Positions 43,507 to 53,618 of a stretch of 64,000 nt of DNA are shown in pieces (the first letter of the stretch is position 1; each line of letters opens with the position of its first letter). The DNA is taken from contig NZ_VMSG01000007.1 of NCBI RefSeq assembly GCF_007713465.1, positions 148,060 through 212,059 of the forward strand, read 5' to 3'. A model generated the notes under the pieces. It saw only the letters and a list, made by a program, of their open reading frames with translations, was not told where the DNA came from and did no database searches. The position numbers and the translations under genes were made by a program. The stretch is from Pseudomonas sp. H3(2019). GTDB lineage: Bacteria > Pseudomonadota > Gammaproteobacteria > Pseudomonadales > Pseudomonadaceae.

Positions 43507-44817
43507 ATGAAACCCTCTGTAAAAGCTCTGCTTGCCTGTACCTGCATGACCCTCAGCAGCGTCAGCCTTGGCGCACAGACCCTGACCATTGCCACTGTCA
43601 ACAACAGCGACATGATCCGCATGCAAAAGCTCTCGAAAACCTTCGAGGCCGAGCACCCGGAGATCAAGCTCAATTGGGTGGTACTGGAAGAAAACGTCCT
43701 GCGTCAACGCCTGACCACCGACATCGCCACCCAGGGCGGCCAGTTCGATGTGCTGACCATCGGCATGTACGAAGCTGCACTCTGGGGCGCCAAGGGCTGG
43801 CTGGAACCGATGAAGGATCTACCCGCCAGTTACGCGCTCGACGACGTATTCCCTTCCGTGCGTGAAGGCCTGTCGGTCAAGGGCACGCTCTATGCCCTGC
43901 CGTTCTATGCCGAAAGCTCCATGACCTATTACCGCACCGATCTGTTCAAGAACGCAGGCCTGGCCATGCCCGAGCATCCGACCTGGGAGCAGATCGGTGA
44001 ATTCGCCAGCACACTCAACAAACCCGACCAGGAACAATACGGTATCTGCCTGCGCGGCAAGGCCGGTTGGGGTGAGAACATGGCGCTGATCACCACTATC
44101 GCCAACGCCTACGGCGCACGCTGGTTCGATGAGAAGTGGCAGCCGGAATTCAGCGGTCCCGAGTGGAAGAACGCGCTGAACTTCTACGCCGACACCATGA
44201 AAAAATCCGGCCCGCCGGGTGCTTCCAGCAACGGTTTCAACGAGAACCTCGCGCTGTTCAACAGCGGCAAGTGCGCGATCTGGGTCGACGCCAGCGTTGC
44301 CGGTTCGTTCGTCACCGACAAGACCCAAAGCAAAGTCAGCGACCACGTCGGCTTCACCTACGCGCCCCATCAAGTAACCGACAAAGGCTCGGCCTGGTTG
44401 TACTCCTGGGCGCTGGCGATCCCCACCAGCTCCAAAGCCAAGGACGCGGCAAAAACCTTCAGCGCCTGGGCCACCTCCAAAGAGTACGGCGCACTGGTGG
44501 CCGAGAAGGACGGCATCGCCAACGTGCCGCCTGGTACTCGCGCCTCGACCTACAGCGAGGCCTACATGAATGCCGCGCCGTTCGCCAGGGTCACGCTGGA
44601 ATCGCTGAAGGTTGCCGATCCGGGCAAACCGACCCTCAAACCGGTGCCCTACATCGGCATCCAGTTGGTGACCATTCCTGAGTTCCAGGCCGTTGGCACC
44701 CAGGTCGGCAAGCTGTTCTCCGCCGCACTGATCGGCCAGACCACCGTCGACCAGGCCCTGGCGGCGGCCCAGCAAACCACCGAACGTGAAATGAAGCGCG
44801 CGGGTTATCCCAAGTAA
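43507..44817 (+). CDS. mtlE: mannitol ABC transporter substrate-binding protein MtlE
   Basis: 436 residues. Sec signal peptide (1-22, LLACTCMTLSSVSLGA) and a periplasmic binding fold of the SBP type 1 sugar family (LTIATVNNSDM, YALPFYAESSMTYYRTDLFK, GKCAIWVDASVAGSF). Captures mannitol, sorbitol or arabitol in the periplasm for MtlFGK. First gene of the mtl operon; a REP pair separates it from mtlF, which usually lets the binding-protein transcript accumulate above the membrane genes. Confidence 0.93.
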   Translation: MKPSVKALLACTCMTLSSVSLGAQTLTIATVNNSDMIRMQKLSKTFEAEHPEIKLNWVVLEENVLRQRLTTDIATQGGQFDVLTIGMYEAALWGAKGWLEPMKDLPASYALDDVFPSVREGLSVKGTLYALPFYAESSMTYYRTDLFKNAGLAMPEHPTWEQIGEFASTLNKPDQEQYGICLRGKAGWGENMALITTIANAYGARWFDEKWQPEFSGPEWKNALNFYADTMKKSGPPGASSNGFNENLALFNSGKCAIWVDASVAGSFVTDKTQSKVSDHVGFTYAPHQVTDKGSAWLYSWALAIPTSSKAKDAAKTFSAWATSKEYGALVAEKDGIANVPPGTRASTYSEAYMNAAPFARVTLESLKVADPGKPTLKPVPYIGIQLVTIPEFQAVGTQVGKLFSAALIGQTTVDQALAAAQQTTEREMKRAGYPK

Positions 44818-44834
44818 CCTGCAGAAAGCTAATT

Positions 44835-44963
44835 GTGGCGAGGGAGCTTGCTCCCGCTGGGCTGCGAAGCGGCCCCAAAAACGGTGAATGCGCTTTGTCA
44901 GCGAACGCATCGACGAGATTGGCGTGGGCTTCGCCCACGAGCGGGAGCAAGCTCCCTCGCCAC
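44835..44963. repeat. inverted REP pair between mtlE and mtlF
   Basis: GTGGCGAGGGAGCTTGCTCC (44835) and its reverse complement ending at 44963: two 23-bp copies of a common Pseudomonas REP in opposite orientation about 83 bp apart (a BIME-like unit), each itself a small palindrome. The unit can form a large stem-loop protecting the mtlE mRNA 3' end. Confidence 0.92.
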
Positions 44964-44997
44964 ACGAAACTCGCTGCACAACGAGTAAGTGATCGCC

Positions 44998-45924
44998 ATG
45001 AATACCTCGACTCTCAAAGCACAAATGGAAATCCCGGCGCCGCTGCGTAAAAGCCGGCTGACCAACCCTGGCTGGTTTCTGGTCAGCCCTTCGGTAGCCC
45101 TGTTGCTGCTGTGGATGATCGTGCCGCTGGGCATGACCCTGTACTTTTCGCTGATCCGCTACAACCTGCTCTATCCCGGCGACAACGCGTTCGTGGGGCT
45201 GGAGAACTTCAGCTACTTCCTGACCGACTCGGGCTTCCTGCCCGGCGCCACCAACACCTTGTTGCTGGTGGGTAGCGTGCTGCTGATCAGCGTGGTGTTC
45301 GGCGTGTTGATCAGCGCCCTGCTGGAGGCCAGTGAATTCCTCGGCCGCGGGATCGTGCGGGTGATGTTGATCTCGCCGTTCTTCATCATGCCCACCGTTG
45401 GCGCGCTGATCTGGAAGAACCTGATTTTCCATCCGGTCTCGGGGATTCTCGCTGCCGCGTGGAAGCTCTTCGGTGCACAACCGGTGGACTGGCTCGCGCA
45501 CTACCCGCTGCTGTCGATCATCATCATTGTCTCGTGGCAATGGCTGCCCTTCGCGATCCTGATCCTGATGACCGCCATGCAGTCGCTCGACCAGGAACAG
45601 AAAGAAGCCGCGCGCCTGGACGGTGCCGGCCCCATCGCGATCTTCTGGCACCTGACCCTGCCACACCTGGCGCGACCGATTGCGGTGGTGGTGATGATCG
45701 AAACCATCTTCCTGCTCTCGGTATTCGCCGAAATATTCACCACCACCAACGGCGGCCCCGGCTACGCCTCGACCAACCTCGCCTACCTGATCTACAACCA
45801 GGCGCTGGTGCAGTTCGACGTCGGTATGGCCTCGGCTGGTGGTTTGATCGCGGTGGTGATTGCCAACATCGCGGCGATCATCCTGGTGCGGATGCTCGGC
45901 AAAAACCTGACTGACAAAGCCTGA
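44998..45924 (+). CDS. mtlF: mannitol ABC permease MtlF
   Basis: 308 residues, six membrane helices of the MalF type, with the cytoplasmic EAA loop EAARLDGAGPIAIFWHLTLP that contacts the ATPase. A GTG nine bases upstream is in frame; ATG at 44998 is preferred. Pairs with MtlG in the inner membrane. mtlG starts 8 bp after its stop. Confidence 0.93.
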   Translation: MNTSTLKAQMEIPAPLRKSRLTNPGWFLVSPSVALLLLWMIVPLGMTLYFSLIRYNLLYPGDNAFVGLENFSYFLTDSGFLPGATNTLLLVGSVLLISVVFGVLISALLEASEFLGRGIVRVMLISPFFIMPTVGALIWKNLIFHPVSGILAAAWKLFGAQPVDWLAHYPLLSIIIIVSWQWLPFAILILMTAMQSLDQEQKEAARLDGAGPIAIFWHLTLPHLARPIAVVVMIETIFLLSVFAEIFTTTNGGPGYASTNLAYLIYNQALVQFDVGMASAGGLIAVVIANIAAIILVRMLGKNLTDKA

Positions 45925-45932
45925 GGCCTGCC

Positions 45933-46763
45933 ATGACTCTTCAACAATCCCGTCGTCTGCAAAGCCTGCTGCTCGGCACTCTGGCCTGGGCCATCGCGAT
46001 CCTGATTTTCTTCCCGATTTTCTGGATGGTGCTGACCAGTTTCAAAACCGAAATCGATGCGTTCGCCACGCCGCCGCAGTTCATCTTCACACCGACACTT
46101 GAGAACTACCTGCACATCGAGGAGCGCAGTGGCTACTTCAGCTTCGCCTGGAACTCGGTGGTGATTTCGTTCAGCGCCACCGCCCTGTGCCTGCTGATCG
46201 CCGTGCCGGCGGCCTACTCGATGGCGTTCTACGAAACCCAGCGCACCAAGGGCACGCTGCTGTGGATGCTCTCGACCAAGATGCTGCCGCCAGTCGGCGT
46301 GCTGATGCCGATCTACCTGCTGGCCAAGAGTTTCGGCCTGCTCGATACGCGGATCGCGCTGATCATCATCTACACGTTGATCAACCTGCCGATTGTGGTC
46401 TGGATGATTTACACCTACTTCAAGGACATTCCCAAGGACATCCTCGAAGCCGCCCGCCTGGATGGCGCCACGCTGTGGCAGGAAATGGTTCGGGTGCTGC
46501 TGCCGATCGCCAAGGGCGGCCTGGCATCGACCGTGTTGCTGTCGTTGATCCTGTGCTGGAACGAGGCGTTCTGGTCGCTGAACCTGACCTCGTCGAAAGC
46601 CGCGCCGCTGACCGCATTGATCGCTTCGTACTCCAGTCCCGAAGGGTTGTTCTGGGCCAAGTTGTCGGCGGTCTCGACCCTGGCCTGCGCACCGATTCTG
46701 ATCTTTGGCTGGATCAGTCAAAAGCAGCTTGTGCGCGGTCTGTCGTTCGGCGCCGTCAAATAA
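45933..46763 (+). CDS. mtlG: mannitol ABC permease MtlG
   Basis: 276 residues, MalG-type permease with six helices and the EAA loop EAARLDGATLWQEMVRVLLP. Forms the membrane channel with MtlF. mtlK follows 35 bp downstream. Confidence 0.93.
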   Translation: MTLQQSRRLQSLLLGTLAWAIAILIFFPIFWMVLTSFKTEIDAFATPPQFIFTPTLENYLHIEERSGYFSFAWNSVVISFSATALCLLIAVPAAYSMAFYETQRTKGTLLWMLSTKMLPPVGVLMPIYLLAKSFGLLDTRIALIIIYTLINLPIVVWMIYTYFKDIPKDILEAARLDGATLWQEMVRVLLPIAKGGLASTVLLSLILCWNEAFWSLNLTSSKAAPLTALIASYSSPEGLFWAKLSAVSTLACAPILIFGWISQKQLVRGLSFGAVK

Positions 46764-46798
46764 CGCCCCTTTCGAATCATTAAAAGCGGAGGCCCGTC

Positions 46799-47902
46799 AT
46801 GGCCCACCTGAAAATCAAGAATCTGCAAAAAGGTTTCGAAGGCTTTTCCATCATCAAAGGCATCGACCTTGAAGTGAACGACCGCGAGTTCGTGGTCTTC
46901 GTCGGCCCGTCCGGTTGTGGTAAATCAACCCTGCTGCGGCTGATCGCCGGTCTGGAGGAAGTCAGCGCTGGCACCATCGAACTGGACGGACGCGATATCA
47001 CCGAAATCAGCCCGTCCAAGCGTGACCTGGCGATGGTGTTCCAGACCTACGCCCTCTACCCGCACATGAGCGTGCGCAAGAACATGTCCTTCGCCCTCGA
47101 CCTGGCCGGAGTGAACAAGGTTGAAGTGGAGAAAAAGGTCAACGAAGCGGCGCGGATTCTCGAACTCGGGCCGATGCTCGAACGCAAGCCGAAACAGCTC
47201 TCCGGTGGCCAGCGTCAGCGCGTAGCGATTGGCCGGGCGATTGTGCGCAACCCGAAAATCTTCCTGTTCGACGAGCCACTCTCCAACCTCGACGCGGCCT
47301 TGCGGGTACAGATGCGCCTGGAACTGGCGCGGCTGCATAAAGAACTGCAGGCGACGATGATTTACGTGACCCACGACCAGGTCGAAGCCATGACCCTGGC
47401 TGACAAAGTCGTGGTACTCAACGGTGGCCGGATCGAACAGGTCGGCTCACCGCTGGAGCTCTATCACCAGCCGGCCAACCTGTTTGTCGCAGGCTTTCTC
47501 GGCACCCCGAAAATGGGCTTTCTCAAGGGCAGGGTCACCCGTGTCGAACGCCAGAACTGCGAAGTGCTACTGGACGCCGGCACCCGTATCACATTGCCGC
47601 TCAGTGGCGCCAACCTGAGCATCGGCGGCGCGGTGACGCTGGGTATTCGCCCGGAACACCTGAACCTCGCGTTACCCGGCGACTGCACCTTGCAGGTCAC
47701 CGCCGACGTCAGCGAACGCCTGGGCAGCGACACTTTCTGCCACGTTCTGACCGCCTCTGGCGAAGCCCTGACCATGCGGATTCGCGGGGATCTGGCGAGC
47801 CGTTATGGCGAACAACTGAGCCTGCACCTGGACGCCGAACACTGCCACTTATTCGATGCCAACGGGGTGGCGGTGGCCAGACCGTTGTGCGCCGCTGCCT
47901 GA
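46799..47902 (+). CDS. mtlK: mannitol ABC transporter ATPase MtlK
   Basis: 367 residues, MalK/UgpC type. ATPase domain 1-240: Walker A (GPSGCGKST), Q-loop ([13 protein letters not shown]), signature ([14 protein letters not shown]), Walker B ([12 protein letters not shown]), switch His (YVTHD). C-terminal TOBE domain 245-365. GGAGG lies seven bases before ATG. Powers import by MtlFG. Confidence 0.95.
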   Translation: MAHLKIKNLQKGFEGFSIIKGIDLEVNDREFVVFVGPSGCGKSTLLRLIAGLEEVSAGTIELDGRDITEISPSKRDLAMVFQTYALYPHMSVRKNMSFALDLAGVNKVEVEKKVNEAARILELGPMLERKPKQLSGGQRQRVAIGRAIVRNPKIFLFDEPLSNLDAALRVQMRLELARLHKELQATMIYVTHDQVEAMTLADKVVVLNGGRIEQVGSPLELYHQPANLFVAGFLGTPKMGFLKGRVTRVERQNCEVLLDAGTRITLPLSGANLSIGGAVTLGIRPEHLNLALPGDCTLQVTADVSERLGSDTFCHVLTASGEALTMRIRGDLASRYGEQLSLHLDAEHCHLFDANGVAVARPLCAAA

Positions 47903-47917
47903 TTGCCGAGACCCGAC

Positions 47918-49393
47918 ATGAAACTGAACAAGCCCAACCTTACCCGCCTGGCAGCTGAAGTGGCTCTACCCGCCTACGCCCTGAGTGCGACTCGCCAAGG
48001 TATCGCACACATCGGCGTCGGCGGTTTCCATCGCGCCCATCAGGCCTATTACACCGATGCCTTGATGAACACTGGAGAAGGTCTGGACTGGAGCATCTGC
48101 GGCGTCGGCCTGCGTGCCGAAGATCGCCGCGCCCGAGACGATCTGGCCGGCCAGGACTACCTGTTCACCCTGCTTGAGCTAGGCGATACCGACGACACCG
48201 AAGTACGGGTCATCGGTGCCATCAGCGACATGCTGCTGGCCGAAGACGGTGCCCAGGCGCTGATCGACAAACTCGCCAGCCCGGACATTCGCATCGTCTC
48301 GCTGACCATCACCGAGGGTGGCTATTGCATCGACGACAGCAGCGGCGAGTTCATGGCCCAGCTGCCACAGATCCAGCATGACCTGGCTCATCCGAACACT
48401 CCGAAAACCGTGTTCGGTTTCCTTTGCGCGGCGCTGGCCAAACGCCGCGCCGCCGGCACTCCAGCGTTCACCTTGATGTCCTGCGATAACCTGCCGCACA
48501 ACGGCGCGGTCACCCGCAAGGCACTGCTGGCCTTCGCCGCCCTGCGCGATGCCGACTTGCGGGACTGGATCGCTGCAAACGTCAGTTTCCCCAACGCCAT
48601 GGTCGACCGCATTACCCCGATGACCAGCTCGGCTCACCGCTTGCACCTGCACGACGAACACGGCATCGACGATCTATGGCCAGTGGTCTGCGAACCTTTC
48701 GTGCAATGGGTGCTGGAAGACAACTTCGTCAACGGTCGTCCAGCCTGGGAAAAAGTCGGCGTGCAGTTCACCGACGACGTCACGCCTTATGAAGAGATGA
48801 AAATCAAACTGCTCAACGGCAGTCACCTGGCCCTGACCTATCTGGGTTTCCTCAAGGGCTATCGCTTCGTCCACGAAACCATGAATGATCCGCTGTTCGT
48901 GCGTTACATGCGTGCCTACATGGACCTCGACGTAACGCCGCAATTGGCGCCGGTGCCGGGTATCGACCTGACGCAGTACAAGAACACTCTGGTAGAGCGC
49001 TTCTCCAATCAGGCGATTGCCGATCAACTGGCGCGGGTTTGCTCTGACGGCTCGTCGAAGTTTCCGAAATTCACCGTACCGACCATCAACCGCTTGATTG
49101 CCGATGGCCGCGAGACCCGGCGTGCGGCGTTGGTGGTGGCAGCGTGGGCGATCTATTTGAAGGGCGTGGATGAGAATGGCGAAACCTACCCGATTCCCGA
49201 CCCACGGGCAGAGTTCTGTCAGGCGCTGGTGGCCGATGATGCGTTGATCACTCAGCGGATGTTGGAAGTCGAAGAGATCTTTGGCACAGCGATCCCTCAT
49301 TCTGCGGAGTTTGTTGCAGCGTTCGAATGGTGTTGCAACAGCTTGCGTGAGCACGGCGTGACGCGGACGCTGGAAAAAATACTCACACAATGA
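47918..49393 (+). CDS. mtlD: mannitol 2-dehydrogenase MtlD
   Basis: 491 residues of the polyol-specific long-chain dehydrogenase family, close to the 493 of the P. fluorescens enzyme. N-terminal NAD site (IGVGGFHRAHQAYY), catalytic lysine region EEMKIKLLNGSHLALTYLG with the SSAHRLHLHD segment before it. Oxidises mannitol to fructose with NAD. ATG at 47918 chosen; the frame is open 15 bases further upstream without a better start. Its stop codon overlaps a REP palindrome. Confidence 0.95.
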   Translation: MKLNKPNLTRLAAEVALPAYALSATRQGIAHIGVGGFHRAHQAYYTDALMNTGEGLDWSICGVGLRAEDRRARDDLAGQDYLFTLLELGDTDDTEVRVIGAISDMLLAEDGAQALIDKLASPDIRIVSLTITEGGYCIDDSSGEFMAQLPQIQHDLAHPNTPKTVFGFLCAALAKRRAAGTPAFTLMSCDNLPHNGAVTRKALLAFAALRDADLRDWIAANVSFPNAMVDRITPMTSSAHRLHLHDEHGIDDLWPVVCEPFVQWVLEDNFVNGRPAWEKVGVQFTDDVTPYEEMKIKLLNGSHLALTYLGFLKGYRFVHETMNDPLFVRYMRAYMDLDVTPQLAPVPGIDLTQYKNTLVERFSNQAIADQLARVCSDGSSKFPKFTVPTINRLIADGRETRRAALVVAAWAIYLKGVDENGETYPIPDPRAEFCQALVADDALITQRMLEVEEIFGTAIPHSAEFVAAFEWCCNSLREHGVTRTLEKILTQ

Positions 49394-49422
49394 TCGTTCC
49401 CACGCTCTGCGTGGGAACGATC
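49392..49422. repeat. REP palindrome overlapping mtlD stop
   Basis: GATCGTTCCCACGC-TCT-GCGTGGGAACGATC: 14-bp perfect arms with a 3-nt loop. The first two bases are the last two of the mtlD stop codon. A common Pseudomonas palindrome; it sits 15 bp before the mtlY start. Confidence 0.93.
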
Positions 49423-49437
49423 TGCATCGGAGTTTTC

Positions 49438-50931
49438 ATGAGTATCAGGAACCTGTTCCTCGGTATCGACTGTGGCACCCAGAGCACCAAAGCGCTGATC
49501 CTCGATTCGTGCAGCGGCAAAGTCCTCGGTCAGGGCGCTGCCGCCCACAGCCTGATCAGCGGCGCCAATGGCCGTCGTGAACAAGACCCGGCCCAATGGC
49601 TTGAGGCGTTAACTCTCGCCACTCGCCAAGCCCTGCTCGCCGCCAACGTCAGCGGCCAGGAAATTCTCGGCATTGGCGTCTCAGGCCAGCAACATGGGCT
49701 GGTCCTGCTCGATGAACAAGGTCAGGTCCTGCGCCCGGCCAAGCTCTGGTGCGACACTGAAACCACTGCGGAAAACGATCGGTTGCTGGCGCATCTGGGC
49801 GGCGAAAGCGGTTCGCTGGAACGTCTCGGCGTGGCCATCGCACCGGGCTATACCGTGTCCAAACTGTTGTGGACCCAAGAGCAGCATCCGCAAATTCTCG
49901 CCCGCATCGCTCACATTCTGTTGCCCCACGACTACCTCAACTTTTGGCTGACCGGGCGCTGCTGCAGCGAGTTCGGCGATGCTTCGGGTACCGGCTACTT
50001 CAATGTACGAAGCCGCCAATGGGACGTAGAGCTACTGGGCGACATCGACCCCAGTGGCCGCTTGCAAGCGGCGCTGCCCGAATTGTTGGAGGCGCATCAA
50101 GCGGTCGGCACGATTTTGCCGAACATCGCCGAACGGTTGGGCATCAACCCAACGGCGCTGGTCGCCAGTGGTGGCGGCGACAACATGATGGGCGCCCTCG
50201 GCACCGGCAATATCCAGCCGGGTGCAATCACCATGAGCCTGGGCTCTTCGGGCACCGTGTATGCCTACGCCGAGCAGCCCAACGTCAGCCCGGACGCGGC
50301 AGTCGCAACGTTCTGTTCCTCCAGTGGCGGCTGGCTGCCGTTGATTTGCACAATGAACCTGACCAACGCGACCAGCGCAGTGCGTGAGTTGTTCGAGCTG
50401 GACATCGAGCAGTTCAATGCGCGAGTCGAACAGGCCCCGATTGGCGCCGAAGGCGTGAGCATGCTGCCGTTCCTCAACGGCGAGCGCGTCCCCGCCCGGC
50501 CCCATGCTACCGGCAGCCTGCTGGGGCTGAACATGACCAACCTGACCCAGGCCAACCTCTGCCGCGCGGTGGTCGAAGGCACCACCTTCGGTTTGCGTTA
50601 TGGCCTGGACCTGCTGCGCCACAGCGGATTGCAGAGCCGCAGCATTCGCCTCACCGGTGGCGGCTCAAAAAGTCCGGTATGGCGGCAGATAGTCGCGGAC
50701 ATCATGAACACCCCGGTGGTTTGCACCGAACACAGCGAGGCCGCAGCACTCGGTGCGGCGATTCAGGCGGCGTGGTGCAAATCGGCAGTCGGCACCCAGC
50801 AAAGTCTGTTGGCGTTGTGCGAGCGCTGTGTCAGCCTCGATCCCGGCAGCGAAACCCAACCCGTCGCGGCGAATGTAGCGGCCTACCAACAGGCCTATGA
50901 GCGCTATCGCCAACAGGTCGCAACCTTTTAA
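49438..50931 (+). CDS. mtlY: xylulokinase-like sugar kinase MtlY
   Basis: 497 residues of the FGGY kinase family: N-terminal phosphate site FLGIDCGTQSTKALI, catalytic region GVSGQQHGLVLLD, and C-terminal adenosine site LTGGGSKSPVWRQIVADIM. In the P. fluorescens mtl operon this is the xylulose kinase used for arabitol-derived xylulose. ATG at 49438 follows GGAG; the longer in-frame start at 49390 runs through the REP and is rejected. Confidence 0.92.
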   Translation: MSIRNLFLGIDCGTQSTKALILDSCSGKVLGQGAAAHSLISGANGRREQDPAQWLEALTLATRQALLAANVSGQEILGIGVSGQQHGLVLLDEQGQVLRPAKLWCDTETTAENDRLLAHLGGESGSLERLGVAIAPGYTVSKLLWTQEQHPQILARIAHILLPHDYLNFWLTGRCCSEFGDASGTGYFNVRSRQWDVELLGDIDPSGRLQAALPELLEAHQAVGTILPNIAERLGINPTALVASGGGDNMMGALGTGNIQPGAITMSLGSSGTVYAYAEQPNVSPDAAVATFCSSSGGWLPLICTMNLTNATSAVRELFELDIEQFNARVEQAPIGAEGVSMLPFLNGERVPARPHATGSLLGLNMTNLTQANLCRAVVEGTTFGLRYGLDLLRHSGLQSRSIRLTGGGSKSPVWRQIVADIMNTPVVCTEHSEAAALGAAIQAAWCKSAVGTQQSLLALCERCVSLDPGSETQPVAANVAAYQQAYERYRQQVATF

Positions 50932-50944
50932 AGAGTGAACAACT

Positions 50945-51889
50945 ATGTATCTGGTGTGTGGCGAAGCACTGTTCGATTTTTTCAGCGAAAATGCGGCCAG
51001 CGGTCAGGCCTCAACAGTGAATTACAAGGCAATTGCTGGCGGATCACCATTCAACGTGGCGGTCGGCTTGCGCCGATTGGGCGTGGACTCGGCACTGTTC
51101 GCCGGGCTGTCCACCGACTACCTCGGCCGTCGCTTGCAGCAAGTGCTGGCGGATGAAGGGGTACGTGCGGATTATTTGCTGGACTTCGACGCACCGACCA
51201 CCCTGGCGATGGTCGCGGTCGGTGCCAACGGCTCGCCGCGTTACAGCTTTCGCGGTGAAGGTTGCGCTGATCGCCAGCTCACGCTCGCCCATCTGCCAGA
51301 GTTAAGTGATGAGGTGCGCGGTCTGCACATCGGCTCGTTCTCGCTGGTGGTGCAACCGATTGCCGACACGCTGCTGGCGCTGGTACGTCGGGAAAGCGGC
51401 AAACGCATGATCAGCCTCGATCCGAATGTACGGCTCAATCCCGAGCCGGACATCGAATTGTGGCGTTCGCGAATTGCCGAGTTGATGAAATACGCCGACC
51501 TGATCAAGGTCAGCGACGAAGACTTGAGCCTGCTGTATCCGGGTCGCGAGCCGCAGAGTGTGATCGACGGCTGGCTCGAACATCGCTGCCAATTGGTGTT
51601 CCTGACCCGTGGCGGCCAGGGAGCGACGGTGTTCAGCCGTCGCCACGGCAGTTGGTCCGCGCCGGCAAGCAAGGTGGTCATTGCCGACACCGTTGGTGCC
51701 GGCGACACCTTCCAGGCCGCATTGATCACCTGGCTGACCGAGCAACAGCTCGATTCAGTCGACGGCTTGCAGCGTTTGAGCCACGAACAGATCGACGCAA
51801 TGCTCAGGTTCGCCATCAGCGCAGCGGCCCTGACGTGCAGCAAGACCGGGCCGGATTTGCCGTATCGGCATCAGTTGGAAATGCGCTGA
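50945..51889 (+). CDS. mtlZ: fructokinase MtlZ (PfkB family)
   Basis: 314 residues of the ribokinase/PfkB family. Signature 1 region (GGSPFNVAVGLRRLGVD, 30-46) and signature 2 with the catalytic Asp (DTVGAGDTFQAALITWL, near 243-259). Phosphorylates the fructose released by MtlD. 13 bp after mtlY; last gene of the operon, followed by a REP pair. Confidence 0.92.
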   Translation: MYLVCGEALFDFFSENAASGQASTVNYKAIAGGSPFNVAVGLRRLGVDSALFAGLSTDYLGRRLQQVLADEGVRADYLLDFDAPTTLAMVAVGANGSPRYSFRGEGCADRQLTLAHLPELSDEVRGLHIGSFSLVVQPIADTLLALVRRESGKRMISLDPNVRLNPEPDIELWRSRIAELMKYADLIKVSDEDLSLLYPGREPQSVIDGWLEHRCQLVFLTRGGQGATVFSRRHGSWSAPASKVVIADTVGAGDTFQAALITWLTEQQLDSVDGLQRLSHEQIDAMLRFAISAAALTCSKTGPDLPYRHQLEMR

Positions 51890-51901
51890 ATGTGAGGGCC
51901 C

Positions 51902-51986
51902 CATCGCGAGCAAGCTTTGCTCCTGCAGGTCATGTGTTACTTGACGACATTGATCACCCGTAGGAGCAAGGCTTGCCCGCGAAAAC
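51902..51986. repeat. inverted REP pair after mtlZ
   Basis: CATCGCGAGCAAGCTTTGCT (51902) and GTAGGAGCAAGGCTTGCCCG (51960) are inverted copies of a second frequent Pseudomonas REP type, about 30 bp apart. It closes the mtl operon. Confidence 0.85.
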
Positions 51987-52115
51987 GGTCTACCTCACAC
52001 CACCACTCTCACTGTTACAACACTGAGATTCTGTCCAACTGGTTACGTATGCCAGGAGCAGCGTAAACACGTAAACTCCTGCCCTCATCAGGAAACGGAC
52101 TTCGGATTCAACGTC

Positions 52116-52793
52116 ATGGAATTGCAATTCAGCATTACCCCCGAGCATACCAAGATCAGGATCGGCAAACTGCTGGAGCGCGAGATGCTCAAGCATGATC
52201 AACAGCAGGCCCGACTGCTGGGCTATGTCGTACGCTTTCAGGACCGCCTGCTCGCCCCGCTACTGTTTCTCCTGGGCCTGGTTGGCGGCATGCTGGCAAT
52301 CTATTTCCCCGTGCGCGAATTCAGTACTCAGAAGTTCATCTCCATGGCGCTGTTCGGGGTGATCTTCTTGGTGTTCTGGTGGGTCTACTCCGGTCGCCTG
52401 CTCAGCCATTTGCGCGAACGTATCGCCGATAACCGTGCCAAGCCGCGCGCGCCTTTTCGCAGCGCGAATCAGCATCTCATCGAAATGAAACTGCGCATTC
52501 CCCTCAAGGCAACTGAAGGTGCTTATCGCCTGCAATTCGACGACCTGGGCTTCACCCTGATCAATACCAGGGGCAAAGGCGCCAAAAGCAGGCTGGCCTG
52601 GGGGCAGATTGTGCGTCTCAAGGTAACGCCCGACTTCTACTTCGTTGCCTGCGCCAAACTGGATCGTGAGGACAAGGCCTATCACATCCCCAGGCATAGC
52701 GATGTGATGGACGCGGATTCGTATCAGCAAGGTTTGGAGCTGTTTTTGAGCCGAGTGCCCGCCTCGGCCAAGGAGTCATGCGTCGCGCCCTGA
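52116..52793 (+). CDS. YcxB-like membrane protein
   Basis: 225 residues. N-terminal cytosolic part, two membrane helices (about 48-66 and 74-92), and a C-terminal YcxB-type domain (125-215; YRLQFDDLGFTLINTRGKGAKSRLAWGQIV in parts). Function unknown in this family. Stands between the mtl operon and a secreted protein gene. Confidence 0.7.
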   Translation: MELQFSITPEHTKIRIGKLLEREMLKHDQQQARLLGYVVRFQDRLLAPLLFLLGLVGGMLAIYFPVREFSTQKFISMALFGVIFLVFWWVYSGRLLSHLRERIADNRAKPRAPFRSANQHLIEMKLRIPLKATEGAYRLQFDDLGFTLINTRGKGAKSRLAWGQIVRLKVTPDFYFVACAKLDREDKAYHIPRHSDVMDADSYQQGLELFLSRVPASAKESCVAP

Positions 52794-52874
52794 GCCTCTT
52801 CTGACCAGCGTGACCCTTTTTGTGTCCCTCTCCCTTTAACCCGCCTCAGCGCAGATATTATGGAACATGGTCAA

Positions 52875-53408
52875 ATGAGAAAAATTTGGCTGTATACGAT
52901 AGCTCTGCTGGTGGGTGGCCCTGCTTACGCGGAACCCATCAAGACGATCCTCAACTGTCCATTCTCCGATGGAACCCATGCATCGCTGCTGGCCACATCG
53001 ACTTTGGAAGGTCAGAAGCTGTTTTTGAAAGTCGACGGGAACATCCAGAGTGCATTTTCCGATATGCCGAACTCTGATTTTGTCGGGCAGATGGTCATGG
53101 CCAAGTGTGTTGCTTCCGGCTTGATATTCGCACTCAACTACGGAACCCCATACTCCAAGGGCGTCTTCTTACGAAAGAGTCCAATAAGCCACGCTACCGA
53201 ACGGATTGATTTTTCTGAAAAAGCGCTTCCTCGCTGGCTCTACGTCGGACGCGAACAGCTGCGACTCGTCATTCCAAACAGTGGGTATGAAGTCGCAGCA
53301 AAGTTTCTGATCTACGACTTTGTGAATGGAAAGGGGCAGCCGGAAGAGGCCGAAGGCGTTGATGCTCTTCCAGGCAAACGCAGATTCAAGGTTTGGCGTT
53401 TGAGATAG
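52875..53408 (+). CDS. hypothetical secreted protein
   Basis: 177 residues with a clean Sec signal (MRKIWLYTIALLVGGPAYA, cleavage before EP). The mature part is a mixed alpha/beta domain with two cysteines (Cys near 31 and 80 of the precursor) that could form a disulfide. No family recognised. A start 15 bp upstream at 52860 is also open. Codon use is a little AT-richer than its neighbours, which may point to accessory origin. Confidence 0.6.
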   Translation: MRKIWLYTIALLVGGPAYAEPIKTILNCPFSDGTHASLLATSTLEGQKLFLKVDGNIQSAFSDMPNSDFVGQMVMAKCVASGLIFALNYGTPYSKGVFLRKSPISHATERIDFSEKALPRWLYVGREQLRLVIPNSGYEVAAKFLIYDFVNGKGQPEEAEGVDALPGKRRFKVWRLR

Positions 53409-53618
53409 TTGGCCGCGCCCTCAAGCCCCGCCACCGTGGGTGATAGAGACCAAAAACCACTCCCCCATCCCCAAACACCCACTGAGCTTAACCCCCGGTT
53501 AATCCTGCGGTCTAAAATTAACTGGACCGCGTTCGCGCAGAATCTTCTGACGCCCTGCGCGGCAGGGCCGACATCGTCAGGTGTCGCGCTGACTTCACGT
53601 CTGCACCGGAGATTTCTC

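Noticed and set aside
43819..45666. 615-codon open frame antisense to mtlE/mtlF
   Set aside because: It crosses the REP pair and two well-supported genes; composition is that of an antisense frame.
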